DNA of 64,000 nucleotides, from positions 248,001-312,000 of the forward strand of contig NZ_UYJA01000005.1 of the NCBI RefSeq assembly GCF_900618535.1, written 5' to 3'. The notes below the pieces were generated by a model. It had not been told where the DNA came from. It saw only the letters and a list, made by a program, of their open reading frames with translations, and searched no databases. Shown piece by piece: positions 41,444 through 49,785 of the stretch (the first letter of the stretch is position 1; each line of letters opens with the position of its first letter). The position numbers and the translations under genes are program-made. This DNA comes from Pseudomonas bubulae (GTDB lineage: Bacteria > Pseudomonadota > Gammaproteobacteria > Pseudomonadales > Pseudomonadaceae).

Positions 41444-43748
41444 GCGCTGGCTGCCACGGGCCTTTCTGGTTCTGTTGCTGGCCGTGATGGCACTGGCTGG
41501 CTGGCAGTGGCGCCACGGTGCGCCGCTGTCGGCCAACCTGATGGAGCTGGTGCCGGGCGACACACCGGATGCGCTGGAGCTCAGCGCCGAACAGCGCATG
41601 CAAGAGCCCCTGAACCGCGAAATGCTGGTGCTGGTCGCCAGTGCAGACCGTCAGCAGGCGATCGCCAGCGCTCAACAATTGGGCGAGCAATGGCAAGCCA
41701 GCGGCCTGTTTGAAAAGGTCCAGTGGGACCTGCAAGCCGACCTCCCGGCCCTGCGCGAGCAACTACTGCGCGGGCGTCTGGCGATGCTCTCGAACGCCGA
41801 CCGTACCCAGTTGATCGAACACCCCGAGGCCTTTATCCAGCAGCGGGTGCAGGCGTTGTTCGACCCCTTTACCGGCTTTAGCCTGGTGCCCAGCCAGGAT
41901 GACTGGCTGGGCCTGACCGGTCGCATTCAAAACAGCCAGCCGCAACGCGGTGCGGTGCAACTGGACATTGGCAGCGGCGCCCTGATTGCCGATGCCGACG
42001 GCAAAAGCTGGGTGCTGTTGCGCGCCCGTACGCAAGGCAATGCATTCGATATGAAGCTGCCTCTGCGGGTCGCCGAACTGCTCGAACAGAGCCGTGAGCA
42101 GGTCGCTAAAAACGATGTGCAATTACTCGCCGCCAGCGGCCTGCTGTATGCCGCCAGCGGGCAACAACAAGCCAGCCGGGAAATCACCTGGGTCGGCGGT
42201 GGTGCAACGGTGGGTATTTTGCTGCTGTTGCTGCTGGCCTTCCGGCGCTGGCGCGTGCTGCTGGCCTTCGTTCCAGTGCTGGTGGGCATGCTGTTTGGCG
42301 CCGTGGCCTGTGTCGCGTGGTTTGGCAGCATGCACGTGATGACACTGGTGCTGGGCTCCAGCCTGATCGGCGTGGCGGTGGATTACCCCCTGCATTACCT
42401 GTCCAAAAGCTGGAGCCTGAGACCCTGGCGCAGCTGGCCCGCCTTGCGCTTGACCTTGCCCGGTCTGAGCCTGAGCCTGGCCACCAGTTGCATCGGTTAT
42501 CTGGCGCTGGCTTTCACACCCTTCCCGGCGTTGACACAAATCGCCCTTTTTTCCGCGGCCGGGTTGATCGGCGCTTACTTGAGTGCGGTGTGCCTGCTGC
42601 CGGCGCTGCTCAAAGGCGTCGAGTTGCGTCCTGCGCAATGGCCACTGAGCATTGCGCAAAGTCTGCTTGATGCACGCGCAGCACTGCTGGAAAAAGTCCC
42701 GACGGCTGCGCTGCTGGCACTGCTGCTGACCTTTTGTGCCGCCGGCTTGTGGCAGCTCACCAGCAAAAACGACATCCGCCAATGGGTCGGCGCCCCGCCA
42801 CAGTTGATGAACGAAGCCCAGGCCATTGCGCGCATCACCGGCTATCAGCCAACCAGCCAGTTCTTTCTGGTACGCGCCGACAACGAACAGCAATTACTGG
42901 AGCGCCAGAGCAGCCTGAGCCAGCGCCTGGAACAGTTGATCGGCAGCGGCAAGTTGCAAGGCTTTCTGGCCCTCAACCAACTGGTCAGCCAGCCCGGCGA
43001 GCAACAACGATTGCGCGCCGCCCTCAGCGCGCTGCCTCAACACTGGCAGCCGCTGCTGGCGCTGGGCGTACCCGAAAGCGCCTTGCAAACCGAGCTGACG
43101 CAGCTGCAAGCCTTGCCCGATCAGTCAATCGACGATGCGCTGGCAGGCCCGTTGGCCGAACCATGGCGAGCACTATGGCTGGGCAAAAATACCGACGGCG
43201 TCGCCGCGATGGTCAGCCTGCAAGGTTTAAATGATGCCAGCCTGTTGCGTGCGCAAACGCAGGACTTGCCCGGTGTGAAACTGGTGGATCGCCTGGGGGA
43301 CTTGAACAAAGTGTTTGCGGCCACACAAATCAGCGCTGCTGAGTTGAAGCTGTTGTCATGCGCGCTGATCGTCGTGCTATTGATCGCTCCGTTCGGCTTT
43401 GGCGGAGCATTGCGCATCGTTGCGCTGCCGCTCCTCGCCGCCCTGTGCAGCCTTGCCAGCCTTGGCTGGCTGGGCCAGCCGCTGACCTTGTTCAGCCTGT
43501 TCGGCTTATTGCTGGTCACCGCCATCAGCGTCGACTACGCGATCCTGATGCGCGAGCAAATCGGTGGTGCGGCCGTCAGCTTGCTGGGCACCTTGCTGGC
43601 CGCCCTGACCACATGGCTGTCGTTTGGCTTGCTGGCGGTGTCGAGTACACCGGCGGTGAGCAATTTCGGCTTGTCGGTGAGCCTGGGGTTGGCGTTCAGC
43701 TTTATCCTCGCCCCCTGGGCCGGTAAACAGGAGCATAAGCCGTGTTGA
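41433..43748 (+). CDS. MMPL/RND-type exporter of the APE operon
   Basis: A 771-residue transporter (ApeM type), expected to extract or flip the APE lipid from the inner membrane. It has the duplicated RND layout: one N-terminal helix, a periplasmic loop (about 40-240), a first helix bundle (about 245-420, with SLIGVAVDYPLHYLSKSW), a second loop, and a second bundle from about 640 with LLVTAISVDYAILMREQIGG. The V-D-Y motifs are the proton-relay positions of MMPL proteins. It begins at a TTG (41433), overlapping the LolA gene by 11 bases. Confidence 0.88.
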   Translation: MRSERWLPRAFLVLLLAVMALAGWQWRHGAPLSANLMELVPGDTPDALELSAEQRMQEPLNREMLVLVASADRQQAIASAQQLGEQWQASGLFEKVQWDLQADLPALREQLLRGRLAMLSNADRTQLIEHPEAFIQQRVQALFDPFTGFSLVPSQDDWLGLTGRIQNSQPQRGAVQLDIGSGALIADADGKSWVLLRARTQGNAFDMKLPLRVAELLEQSREQVAKNDVQLLAASGLLYAASGQQQASREITWVGGGATVGILLLLLLAFRRWRVLLAFVPVLVGMLFGAVACVAWFGSMHVMTLVLGSSLIGVAVDYPLHYLSKSWSLRPWRSWPALRLTLPGLSLSLATSCIGYLALAFTPFPALTQIALFSAAGLIGAYLSAVCLLPALLKGVELRPAQWPLSIAQSLLDARAALLEKVPTAALLALLLTFCAAGLWQLTSKNDIRQWVGAPPQLMNEAQAIARITGYQPTSQFFLVRADNEQQLLERQSSLSQRLEQLIGSGKLQGFLALNQLVSQPGEQQRLRAALSALPQHWQPLLALGVPESALQTELTQLQALPDQSIDDALAGPLAEPWRALWLGKNTDGVAAMVSLQGLNDASLLRAQTQDLPGVKLVDRLGDLNKVFAATQISAAELKLLSCALIVVLLIAPFGFGGALRIVALPLLAALCSLASLGWLGQPLTLFSLFGLLLVTAISVDYAILMREQIGGAAVSLLGTLLAALTTWLSFGLLAVSSTPAVSNFGLSVSLGLAFSFILAPWAGKQEHKPC

Positions 43749-44905
43749 CGGGTCTGTTCTGGCTGCTGGCGTTAGTCCTGTTTGCGCTGGCCACTCACGT
43801 GGGTCGGCGCTTTCGCATGATCCCGATTGTCAGCCAGTTGTTGCTGGCGTCCATCGGTTTGCCGTTGCTGATGCTGTTCTGGATCGAGCCGCACTGGCAG
43901 CTCAACGGTGCGCAACTGGTGGCGCCGGTCTGGCTCAAAAGCCTTTACAGCCTGAGCTTCGCCCTGTTGCTGGGGACCATTTTGAGCGACGTGATTGATC
44001 TGCGACTGGACCGCCAGAGCCTGAAAATCGCCCTGCCCAGCTTTGCCGTGCCCTTCGTCAGCGGGCTCGCCTGCGCCGTCTGGCTGTTGCCCGAGCAACC
44101 CTGGCTGAATTCGCTGGCCGTGGGGCTGGTGTTTGCCATCACTGCCATCCCGGTGCTGTACCTGTACCTGCGCCATATCGACTACCCGCCTGCTGCCTCC
44201 CGTCGCCTGGTGCAAAGCGCAATTGTGATCGACCTGACCTGCTGGAGCCTGTTCGGCCTGGCCCAGGGCAGCCTGAACCTGAGCAGTGTATTACTGCCGC
44301 TGGCCGGGGCTTTATTGCCGCTGCTGATGCGCGGCCTGCGCATTCGTCAGCCGCTGTGCTACAGCCTGAGTTTTTTCTCACTGTTGGTGGTGGCTGAACA
44401 TTACCGCCTCAATGCGTTGATATTTGGCGTCGGCTATCTGGTCTGCATGGCATGGCTCAAGGTACCGCTGGTGATGCCGTTAAAGGCCGTGTGGCTTGAG
44501 CGCATGCAGACCACGCTGGCGATCCCGCTGATTCTGACGTTCGGCATTGTGCAGATTGATGTACACAGCGCCCTGGGCCAGATAAGCCCGCTGCAACTGG
44601 CGGCCCTGTTGCTTCTGCCGATGGCCAGCAAACTGCTGGGCAACTGGCTCGGACTGAGCTGGGCCACGCCCTCGTTTGCAGGCGCCAGCCGATGGCGTGA
44701 AAGCCTGCTGCTGAACATTCGCGGGTTGAGTGAGATCGTATTCCTCAACTTGCTGCTGCAACAACAGCTGATCAGTCCCGCGTTGTACTTCGCGTTGATA
44801 CTGATGAGCCTCATCGCCACGCTGCTGCCGGCGCTGGCGGGTATGAGCACCCCCCCCTTGAAGTCTGCCGTGGTACCCGGCAAGGAGCGCCTGTGTCAGG
44901 AATAG
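43742..44905 (+). CDS. CPA2-type cation/proton antiporter-like membrane protein inside the APE operon
   Basis: A 387-residue protein with about 11-12 hydrophobic helices and no large soluble domain. The layout (LTGLFWLLALVLFALATHVG, then VSQLLLASIGLPLLML, and SLAVGLVFAITAIPVLYLYL) resembles the Na+/H+ exchanger domain of the CPA2/KefB superfamily. The short LFGLAQGSLN and RGLSEIVFLNLLLQ segments match conserved exchanger positions. It overlaps the exporter by 7 bases and the flavoprotein by 13, so it is a true operon member. It is not among the core genes of the first described APE clusters. It could supply an ion gradient or protect from it. Confidence 0.75.
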   Translation: MLTGLFWLLALVLFALATHVGRRFRMIPIVSQLLLASIGLPLLMLFWIEPHWQLNGAQLVAPVWLKSLYSLSFALLLGTILSDVIDLRLDRQSLKIALPSFAVPFVSGLACAVWLLPEQPWLNSLAVGLVFAITAIPVLYLYLRHIDYPPAASRRLVQSAIVIDLTCWSLFGLAQGSLNLSSVLLPLAGALLPLLMRGLRIRQPLCYSLSFFSLLVVAEHYRLNALIFGVGYLVCMAWLKVPLVMPLKAVWLERMQTTLAIPLILTFGIVQIDVHSALGQISPLQLAALLLLPMASKLLGNWLGLSWATPSFAGASRWRESLLLNIRGLSEIVFLNLLLQQQLISPALYFALILMSLIATLLPALAGMSTPPLKSAVVPGKERLCQE

Positions 44906-46140
44906 AAATGGAACGTCGTCAGGTTGTAGTCATCGGTGCAGGACCGTCCGGCGCCATTGCCTCGGCCCTACTTAAACGCAAGGGCCACGATGTGCTGGTT
45001 ATCGAGCGCCAGCACTTCCCGCGCTTTTCGATTGGCGAAAGCCTGCTTTCGCACTGCATCGACTTCATCGAAGAAGCGGGCATGCTGGACGCGGTGCAGG
45101 CCGCCGGCTTCCAGCTGAAAAACGGTGCTGCCTTCGCCTGGGGCGAGCAATACAGCGCCTTCGATTTTGGTGACACATTCAGTAACGGCAAACCCACCAC
45201 CTTTCAGGTGCAACGCGCGGACTTCGACAAACTGCTGGCCGATCAGGCCGCGCTGCAAGGTGTCGAAATCCGTTATGGCGAAACCGTGATCAGCACGGAT
45301 ATCGAGCGTGCCAAACCGCTCCTGCACATTGAGCGCGAAGACACCAGCCGCTATCAGGTTGAAGCTGACTTCATTCTCGACGCCAGCGGCTACGGCCGCG
45401 TATTGCCGCGCTTGCTCGACCTTGAAGCACCGTCGAACTTTCCGCTGCGTCAGGCGGTGTTTACCCACGTGGAAGACCGTATCGATTACGAAGGTTTTGA
45501 TCGCAACAAAATCCTTATTACCACCCACCCGACCCAGCGCGACATCTGGTTCTGGAGCATCCCGTTCAGCAATGGCCGCACGTCGGTGGGCGTGGTGGCG
45601 GCAGCCGGGCATTTCGAAGGCCGCAGTGAAAACCTCGACACCTGCCTGCGCAGTTTTATCGATGAAACCCCCAGCCTGCAACGGGTGCTGGCCAATGCCG
45701 TATGGGACACTCCGGCCCGTACCCTGGGCGGTTACTCGGCCAACGTCAAAACCCTGCACGGCCCAGGTTTTGCACTGTTGGGCAACGCTGCCGAGTTCCT
45801 CGACCCGGTGTTCTCCTCGGGCGTAACCATCGCCATGCGTTCAGCGAGCATGGCGGCGGGCGTGCTGCACCGTCAGTTGCAAGGCGAGGCGGTGGACTGG
45901 CAAAGCGAGTTTGCCGAACCGCTCAAGCGCGGGGTCGACACCTTCCGTTGCTATGTTGAAGGCTGGTACGCCGGCACCTTCCAGGACGTGATCTACCACC
46001 CCGGCAGCCAGCCGCATATTCGCCGCATGATCAGCTCGATCCTGGCCGGTTATGCCTGGGACGAAAGCAACCCCTTTGTCAGCGAGTCCAGGCGCCGTTT
46101 GCGCATGCTGTCGGATATCTGCGCCACGGAGCCCGCATGA
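44893..46140 (+). CDS. FAD-dependent halogenase-like monooxygenase of the APE operon
   Basis: A 415-residue flavoprotein. GAGPSGAIASALLKRKGHDVLVIER (about 15-39) is the Rossmann FAD site GxGxxG. IGESLLSHCIDFIEEAG follows as in tryptophan/phenol halogenases. LKNGAAFAWG places a lysine (K76) where phenol-type halogenases have their catalytic Lys. WFWSIP at 219-224 fits the WxWxIP halogenase signature exactly. AKAGG NAD-binding motifs are absent, so a flavin reductase would supply FADH2. The GTG at 44893 has AAGGAG 5 bases upstream. It may halogenate or hydroxylate the aryl head; xanthomonadins, relatives of APEs, are brominated. Function is unproven. Confidence 0.8.
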   Translation: MSGIEMERRQVVVIGAGPSGAIASALLKRKGHDVLVIERQHFPRFSIGESLLSHCIDFIEEAGMLDAVQAAGFQLKNGAAFAWGEQYSAFDFGDTFSNGKPTTFQVQRADFDKLLADQAALQGVEIRYGETVISTDIERAKPLLHIEREDTSRYQVEADFILDASGYGRVLPRLLDLEAPSNFPLRQAVFTHVEDRIDYEGFDRNKILITTHPTQRDIWFWSIPFSNGRTSVGVVAAAGHFEGRSENLDTCLRSFIDETPSLQRVLANAVWDTPARTLGGYSANVKTLHGPGFALLGNAAEFLDPVFSSGVTIAMRSASMAAGVLHRQLQGEAVDWQSEFAEPLKRGVDTFRCYVEGWYAGTFQDVIYHPGSQPHIRRMISSILAGYAWDESNPFVSESRRRLRMLSDICATEPA

Positions 46141-46892
46141 AACCTCTGAGCGATACCTACGTTGAAGAAACCCGCCTGGGGTTCTGGTTCTTGCGCAGCC
46201 ACACCTGGCAGCACCATGTACTGCGGGTGGCCATCAATGACCTGCGCAGCCTGTTCAGTGATGAACTGCCAACCGCGCCGGTGATCCTCGATGCCGGTTG
46301 CGGCCAGGGCAAATCGTTCCAGTACCTGGACAAAACCTTCGCACCGAAGCGCCTGATCGGCCTCGATGCTGATCCCCTGAGCCTGCACTTGAGCGCCGAA
46401 GAAGCCCGGCGTCAGGGCATCGACATTGAGCTGATCGGCAGCGATTGCGCTGAGCTGAAGGTGGCCGATGACAGCATCGACATCCTGTTCTGTCACCAGA
46501 CTTTTCATCACCTGGTGCAACAGGACCGGGCATTGGCCGAGTTCTACCGGGTGCTCAAGCCCGGTGGTTACTTGCTGTTTGCCGAGTCCACCGAAGCCTA
46601 TATCGATACCTGGGTGATCCGCTGGCTGTTCCGTCACCCCATGCATGTGCAAAAAAGCGCAGCGCAATACCTGGAGATGATCCGTGACCAGGGCTTTGAA
46701 TTTGAGCCACAGAATATCTCCTATCCTTACCTGTGGTGGAGTCGCTCCAAAGACTTCGGCCTGTTGGAGCGGGTTGGCTTGCTAAAGCCAAAACCGGTGG
46801 GCCAGCGTGATGAAACCCTGGTCAACGTGGTGGCGCGCAAACCCCAATCCCCTGTGGGAGCGGGTTTACTCGCGACAGGATCGCTGCTGTGA
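46137..46892 (+). CDS. class I SAM-dependent methyltransferase of the APE operon
   Basis: A 251-residue methyltransferase. VILDAGCGQGKSFQYLDK (about 42-59) is SAM motif I, LIGLDADP motif II, and DDSIDILFCHQTFHHL the later motif of class I enzymes. VLKPGGYLLFAEST is also typical. It probably methylates the aryl ring or its hydroxyl group, as APE heads are methylated or methoxylated. The last 12 residues (VGAGLLATGSLL) are encoded by a REP unit, so its natural C-terminus has been replaced. The ATGA overlap joins it to the flavoprotein. Confidence 0.84.
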   Translation: MKPLSDTYVEETRLGFWFLRSHTWQHHVLRVAINDLRSLFSDELPTAPVILDAGCGQGKSFQYLDKTFAPKRLIGLDADPLSLHLSAEEARRQGIDIELIGSDCAELKVADDSIDILFCHQTFHHLVQQDRALAEFYRVLKPGGYLLFAESTEAYIDTWVIRWLFRHPMHVQKSAAQYLEMIRDQGFEFEPQNISYPYLWWSRSKDFGLLERVGLLKPKPVGQRDETLVNVVARKPQSPVGAGLLATGSLL

Positions 46893-46938
46893 ATCAGATG
46901 AACCGAGTTGCCTGCATCGCGAGCAAGCCCGCTCCCAC
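46854..46938. repeat. REP doublet (REPIN) across a gene junction in the APE operon
   Basis: Inverted units 46854-46875 and 46917-46938 flank a core that contains the methyltransferase stop (46890-46892) and the overlapping GTG of the next gene. The doublet is close in sequence to that at 15685-15769. Confidence 0.93.
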
Positions 46939-47416
46939 ACGGATAATGTTTGTGTGGTTAGTGATGTGCATGCTGCTCAGTAGCTGCACCAGCTTGCCGC
47001 TGCCCAGGAAAACGCCAACCCTGGCCCTGCCCATGCAATTGCATATCCAGCGCGAACAGGCCGAACAACGGCAAGACTGGTTGCTGGTGATCCAGCAGCA
47101 AGGACCTGCCCTACGCTGGTCGCTGATGGACCCCCTGGGTATTCCGCTGGCGCGCCAATTACTGCAAGACGGCACCTGGCAGGCTGACGGTCTGTTGCCG
47201 CCCAACCCCGAGGCCCGCGAACTCTTCGCCGCGCTATTGTTTGCACTGACACCGGCAACTGAGCTGGCGGACAATTATCCACAAGCAAAAACTGCGGCTG
47301 ACTTGCGAGTTATTGAACAGCGCTGGCAAGTGCACTACCAGCAACCCGAGGCATTTCGCATCGATATGAAGGGCGATCTGCATTACACAATCAGCCCGCT
47401 GGAGGCCGCCCCATGA
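46889..47416 (+). CDS. DUF3261-like lipoprotein of the APE operon
   Basis: A predicted outer-membrane lipoprotein of the kind seen between the exporter and ketosynthase genes of APE clusters. The signal has hydrophobic MFVWLVMCM and lipobox LLSSC. Two starts are possible. GTG at 46889 (175 residues, GTGA overlap with the methyltransferase) makes a leader encoded by the REP doublet. ATG at 46946 (156 residues) begins exactly at the signal peptide. The mature part is rich in Gln and Leu. Its stop overlaps apeO by ATGA. Its role is unknown; a place in the envelope export path is inferred. Confidence 0.78.
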   Translation: MNQMNRVACIASKPAPTRIMFVWLVMCMLLSSCTSLPLPRKTPTLALPMQLHIQREQAEQRQDWLLVIQQQGPALRWSLMDPLGIPLARQLLQDGTWQADGLLPPNPEARELFAALLFALTPATELADNYPQAKTAADLRVIEQRWQVHYQQPEAFRIDMKGDLHYTISPLEAAP

Positions 47417-48600
47417 CTGCTTACCTCAACGCACTGGGCGTTGTCTGCTCTCTGGGCCGAGGCCCCGCCGAAGTGGCGAGCAAACTGTTTGCCGGTGACT
47501 GCTCGGGCATGCAGCGGCAAAGCGGCTGGGTGCCTGAACGCTCGCCGACCATCGGCGCGGTAAGCGGCGAACTGGCAGCGATCCCCGCTGGGCTCGAACA
47601 GCAAAACAGCCGCAACAACCGACTGTTGCTCGAAGCCGCATTGCAAATACAGGGCGATATTGAGCAAGCAATCGCTACCTTCGGCCGCGATCGTATTGCC
47701 ATCGTGCTGGGCACCAGTACCTCGGGCATTGATGAAGCCAGTCAGGGCATTGCCCATTACCTGCAGCATCAGCAGTTCCCCGCTGATTACAGCTATCAGC
47801 AACAAGAGCTGAGTGCACCGGCCACGTTCCTGGCCGACTGGCTGAACATCAGCGGGCCGGCCTATGTGATCTCCACCGCCTGTACCTCCAGCGCCCGGGC
47901 GCTGATGAGCGCCCAGCGGTTGCTGGACATGAACCTGTGCGACGTAGTGCTGTGCGGCGGTGTCGACACGCTATGCAAATTGACGCTCAACGGTTTTTCG
48001 GCGCTGGAGGCGGTGGCGGATGAGCGCTGCAACCCGTTTTCGGTCAACCGTCGAGGCATCAATATCGGCGAAGCGGCAGCGCTGTTCTTGATGAGCAGGC
48101 ACCCCGCCAACGGCCACACCATCGCTCTGCTCGGCGCAGGCGCCAGCAGTGACGCGCACCATATTTCCGCCCCGGAGCCCAGCGGCCGCGGCGCCGTACA
48201 AGCCATGCACAAAGCCTTGGGGCGCGCGGGTTTACAGCCCGCTCAGATCGGTTACCTGAACCTGCATGGCACCGCCACCCAGCACAACGATGCGATGGAA
48301 AGCCACGCCGTGTCGCAGGTGTTCGCCAACGGTGTGCCGTGTTCGTCGACCAAACCCATGACCGGCCATACCCTGGGTGCGGCTGGCGCGCTGGAAGCTG
48401 CCTTCTGCTGGCTGAGCCTGAGCCACGGTGGTGCTTTGGCGCCCCATGTCTGGGACGGCCAAGGCGACCCGGCGCTGCCGGCGCTAAACTGGGTTACCCC
48501 CGGCCAGACCCTCGCACCCGCCCCACAGCGCTGCCTGATGAGCAATTCGTTTGCCTTCGGCGGCAATAACGTCAGCCTGATTATCGGAGAGGCCCCATGA
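47413..48600 (+). CDS. apeO: beta-ketoacyl-ACP synthase of APE elongation (ApeO type)
   Basis: A 395-residue condensing enzyme that extends the polyene with malonyl units. The catalytic triad is complete: Cys in ISTACTSSARALM, His in LNLHGTATQHND and His in TKPMTGHTLGAAGALEA. NPFSVNRRGINIGEAAALF is another KAS II-type block. In characterised clusters ApeO forms a heterodimer with ApeC. The two genes lie at opposite ends of this operon. The ATGA overlap with the lipoprotein gene implies coupled translation. Confidence 0.9.
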   Translation: MTAYLNALGVVCSLGRGPAEVASKLFAGDCSGMQRQSGWVPERSPTIGAVSGELAAIPAGLEQQNSRNNRLLLEAALQIQGDIEQAIATFGRDRIAIVLGTSTSGIDEASQGIAHYLQHQQFPADYSYQQQELSAPATFLADWLNISGPAYVISTACTSSARALMSAQRLLDMNLCDVVLCGGVDTLCKLTLNGFSALEAVADERCNPFSVNRRGINIGEAAALFLMSRHPANGHTIALLGAGASSDAHHISAPEPSGRGAVQAMHKALGRAGLQPAQIGYLNLHGTATQHNDAMESHAVSQVFANGVPCSSTKPMTGHTLGAAGALEAAFCWLSLSHGGALAPHVWDGQGDPALPALNWVTPGQTLAPAPQRCLMSNSFAFGGNNVSLIIGEAP

Positions 48601-49064
48601 TTGACTGGCCACTCGCCGAACTGCTGCCCCACGCTGGCGACATGATCCTGATCGATCAGGTCCTGGCGTTTGATGAAGAGCAGATTGAAACCCGCCTGAT
48701 CGTAAAAGCCGGCGGCCTGTTCAACCGCGAAGACGGTAGCCTGCCCGCCTGGACAGGCATTGAATTGATGGCGCAAAGCGTCGCGGCCTACGCCGGTTGT
48801 CGCGCCCGCTTGCAGGGCCGCCCCGTGGCGCTGGGCTTTTTGTTGGGCACACGTAAATTTGAATGTAACGTCGAACATTTCCCGCTCGGCGCCCCGCTGC
48901 ATATCCACGCCCTGCGCTCACTGGAAGACGACAACGGCATGGGCGTATTCGAGTGTCACCTCACCGGCCCCGGTATCCATGCCAGCGCCCGCCTGAACGT
49001 GTTCCGTCCGCCCCAGGCTGACACCTACCTTGCTCAAACACCCCGGGAGACCCGCCATGACTGA
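48597..49064 (+). CDS. apeP: hotdog dehydratase of the APE operon (ApeP type)
   Basis: A 155-residue FabA/FabZ-like 3-hydroxyacyl-ACP dehydratase. LPHAGDMILIDQVLAFDEEQ (9-28) has the active-site His region, and WTGIELMAQSVAAYAG the partner Glu. ApeP in other systems works with ApeI; here the ApeI-like domain is fused to the ligase at 35440-37110. Together they would introduce the conjugated double bonds. The 4-base overlap with apeO and 8-base overlap with apeQ fit a single translational unit. Confidence 0.87.
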   Translation: MIDWPLAELLPHAGDMILIDQVLAFDEEQIETRLIVKAGGLFNREDGSLPAWTGIELMAQSVAAYAGCRARLQGRPVALGFLLGTRKFECNVEHFPLGAPLHIHALRSLEDDNGMGVFECHLTGPGIHASARLNVFRPPQADTYLAQTPRETRHD

Positions 49065-49785
49065 GTCCATTCTGGTCACAGGTTCCAGCCGTGGCATTGG
49101 CCGCGCCATCGCCTTGCGCCTGGCCCAAGCCGGCTTCGATCTGGTCCTGCATTGCCGTAGCGGCCGCAGCGAAGCCGATGCCGTCATGGCCGAAGTACAC
49201 GCCTTGGGTCGCAGTGCCCGGGTGTTGCAATTCGACGTATCGGATCGCACCCAATGCAAAGCCATTCTGGAAGCCGACGTTGAAACCCACGGCGCCTACT
49301 ACGGCGTAGTGCTCAATGCCGGCCTGACTCGCGACGGCGCCTTTCCAGCGCTGAGCGAAGACGATTGGGACGTGGTGATGCGCACCAACCTCGACGGCTT
49401 TTACAACGTGCTGCACCCGGTGATGATGCCGATGATCCGCCGCCGCGCAGCCGGGCGTATCGTCTGCATTACTTCGGTCTCGGGCCTGATCGGCAACCGC
49501 GGGCAGGTCAACTACAGCGCTTCCAAGGCCGGTTTGATCGGCGCCGCCAAGGCTCTGGCCATCGAGCTGGGCAAACGCAAAATCACCGTCAACTGCGTCG
49601 CGCCGGGGCTGATCGACACCGCCATGCTTGACGAAAACGTACCGGTAGACGAACTGATGAAAATGATCCCCGCCCAACGCATGGGCACCCCCGAAGAAGT
49701 CGCAGGGGCGGTCAACTTTTTGATGTCGGCCGAAGCGGGCTATATCACCCGCCAGGTGCTGGCCGTCAACGGAGGGTTGTGCTGA
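49057..49785 (+). CDS. apeQ: 3-ketoacyl-ACP reductase of the APE operon (ApeQ type)
   Basis: A 242-residue FabG-like short-chain dehydrogenase that reduces the beta-keto group with NADPH. TGSSRGIGRAIALRLAQAG is the cofactor site, ITSVSGLIGN holds the catalytic Ser, and YSASKAG the Tyr-Lys pair. The ATG at 49057 has GGGAG upstream and overlaps the apeP stop by 8 bases; an upstream ATG-like extension lies in apeP. Its stop shares a base with the apeR start (TGATG). Confidence 0.92.
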   Translation: MTESILVTGSSRGIGRAIALRLAQAGFDLVLHCRSGRSEADAVMAEVHALGRSARVLQFDVSDRTQCKAILEADVETHGAYYGVVLNAGLTRDGAFPALSEDDWDVVMRTNLDGFYNVLHPVMMPMIRRRAAGRIVCITSVSGLIGNRGQVNYSASKAGLIGAAKALAIELGKRKITVNCVAPGLIDTAMLDENVPVDELMKMIPAQRMGTPEEVAGAVNFLMSAEAGYITRQVLAVNGGLC

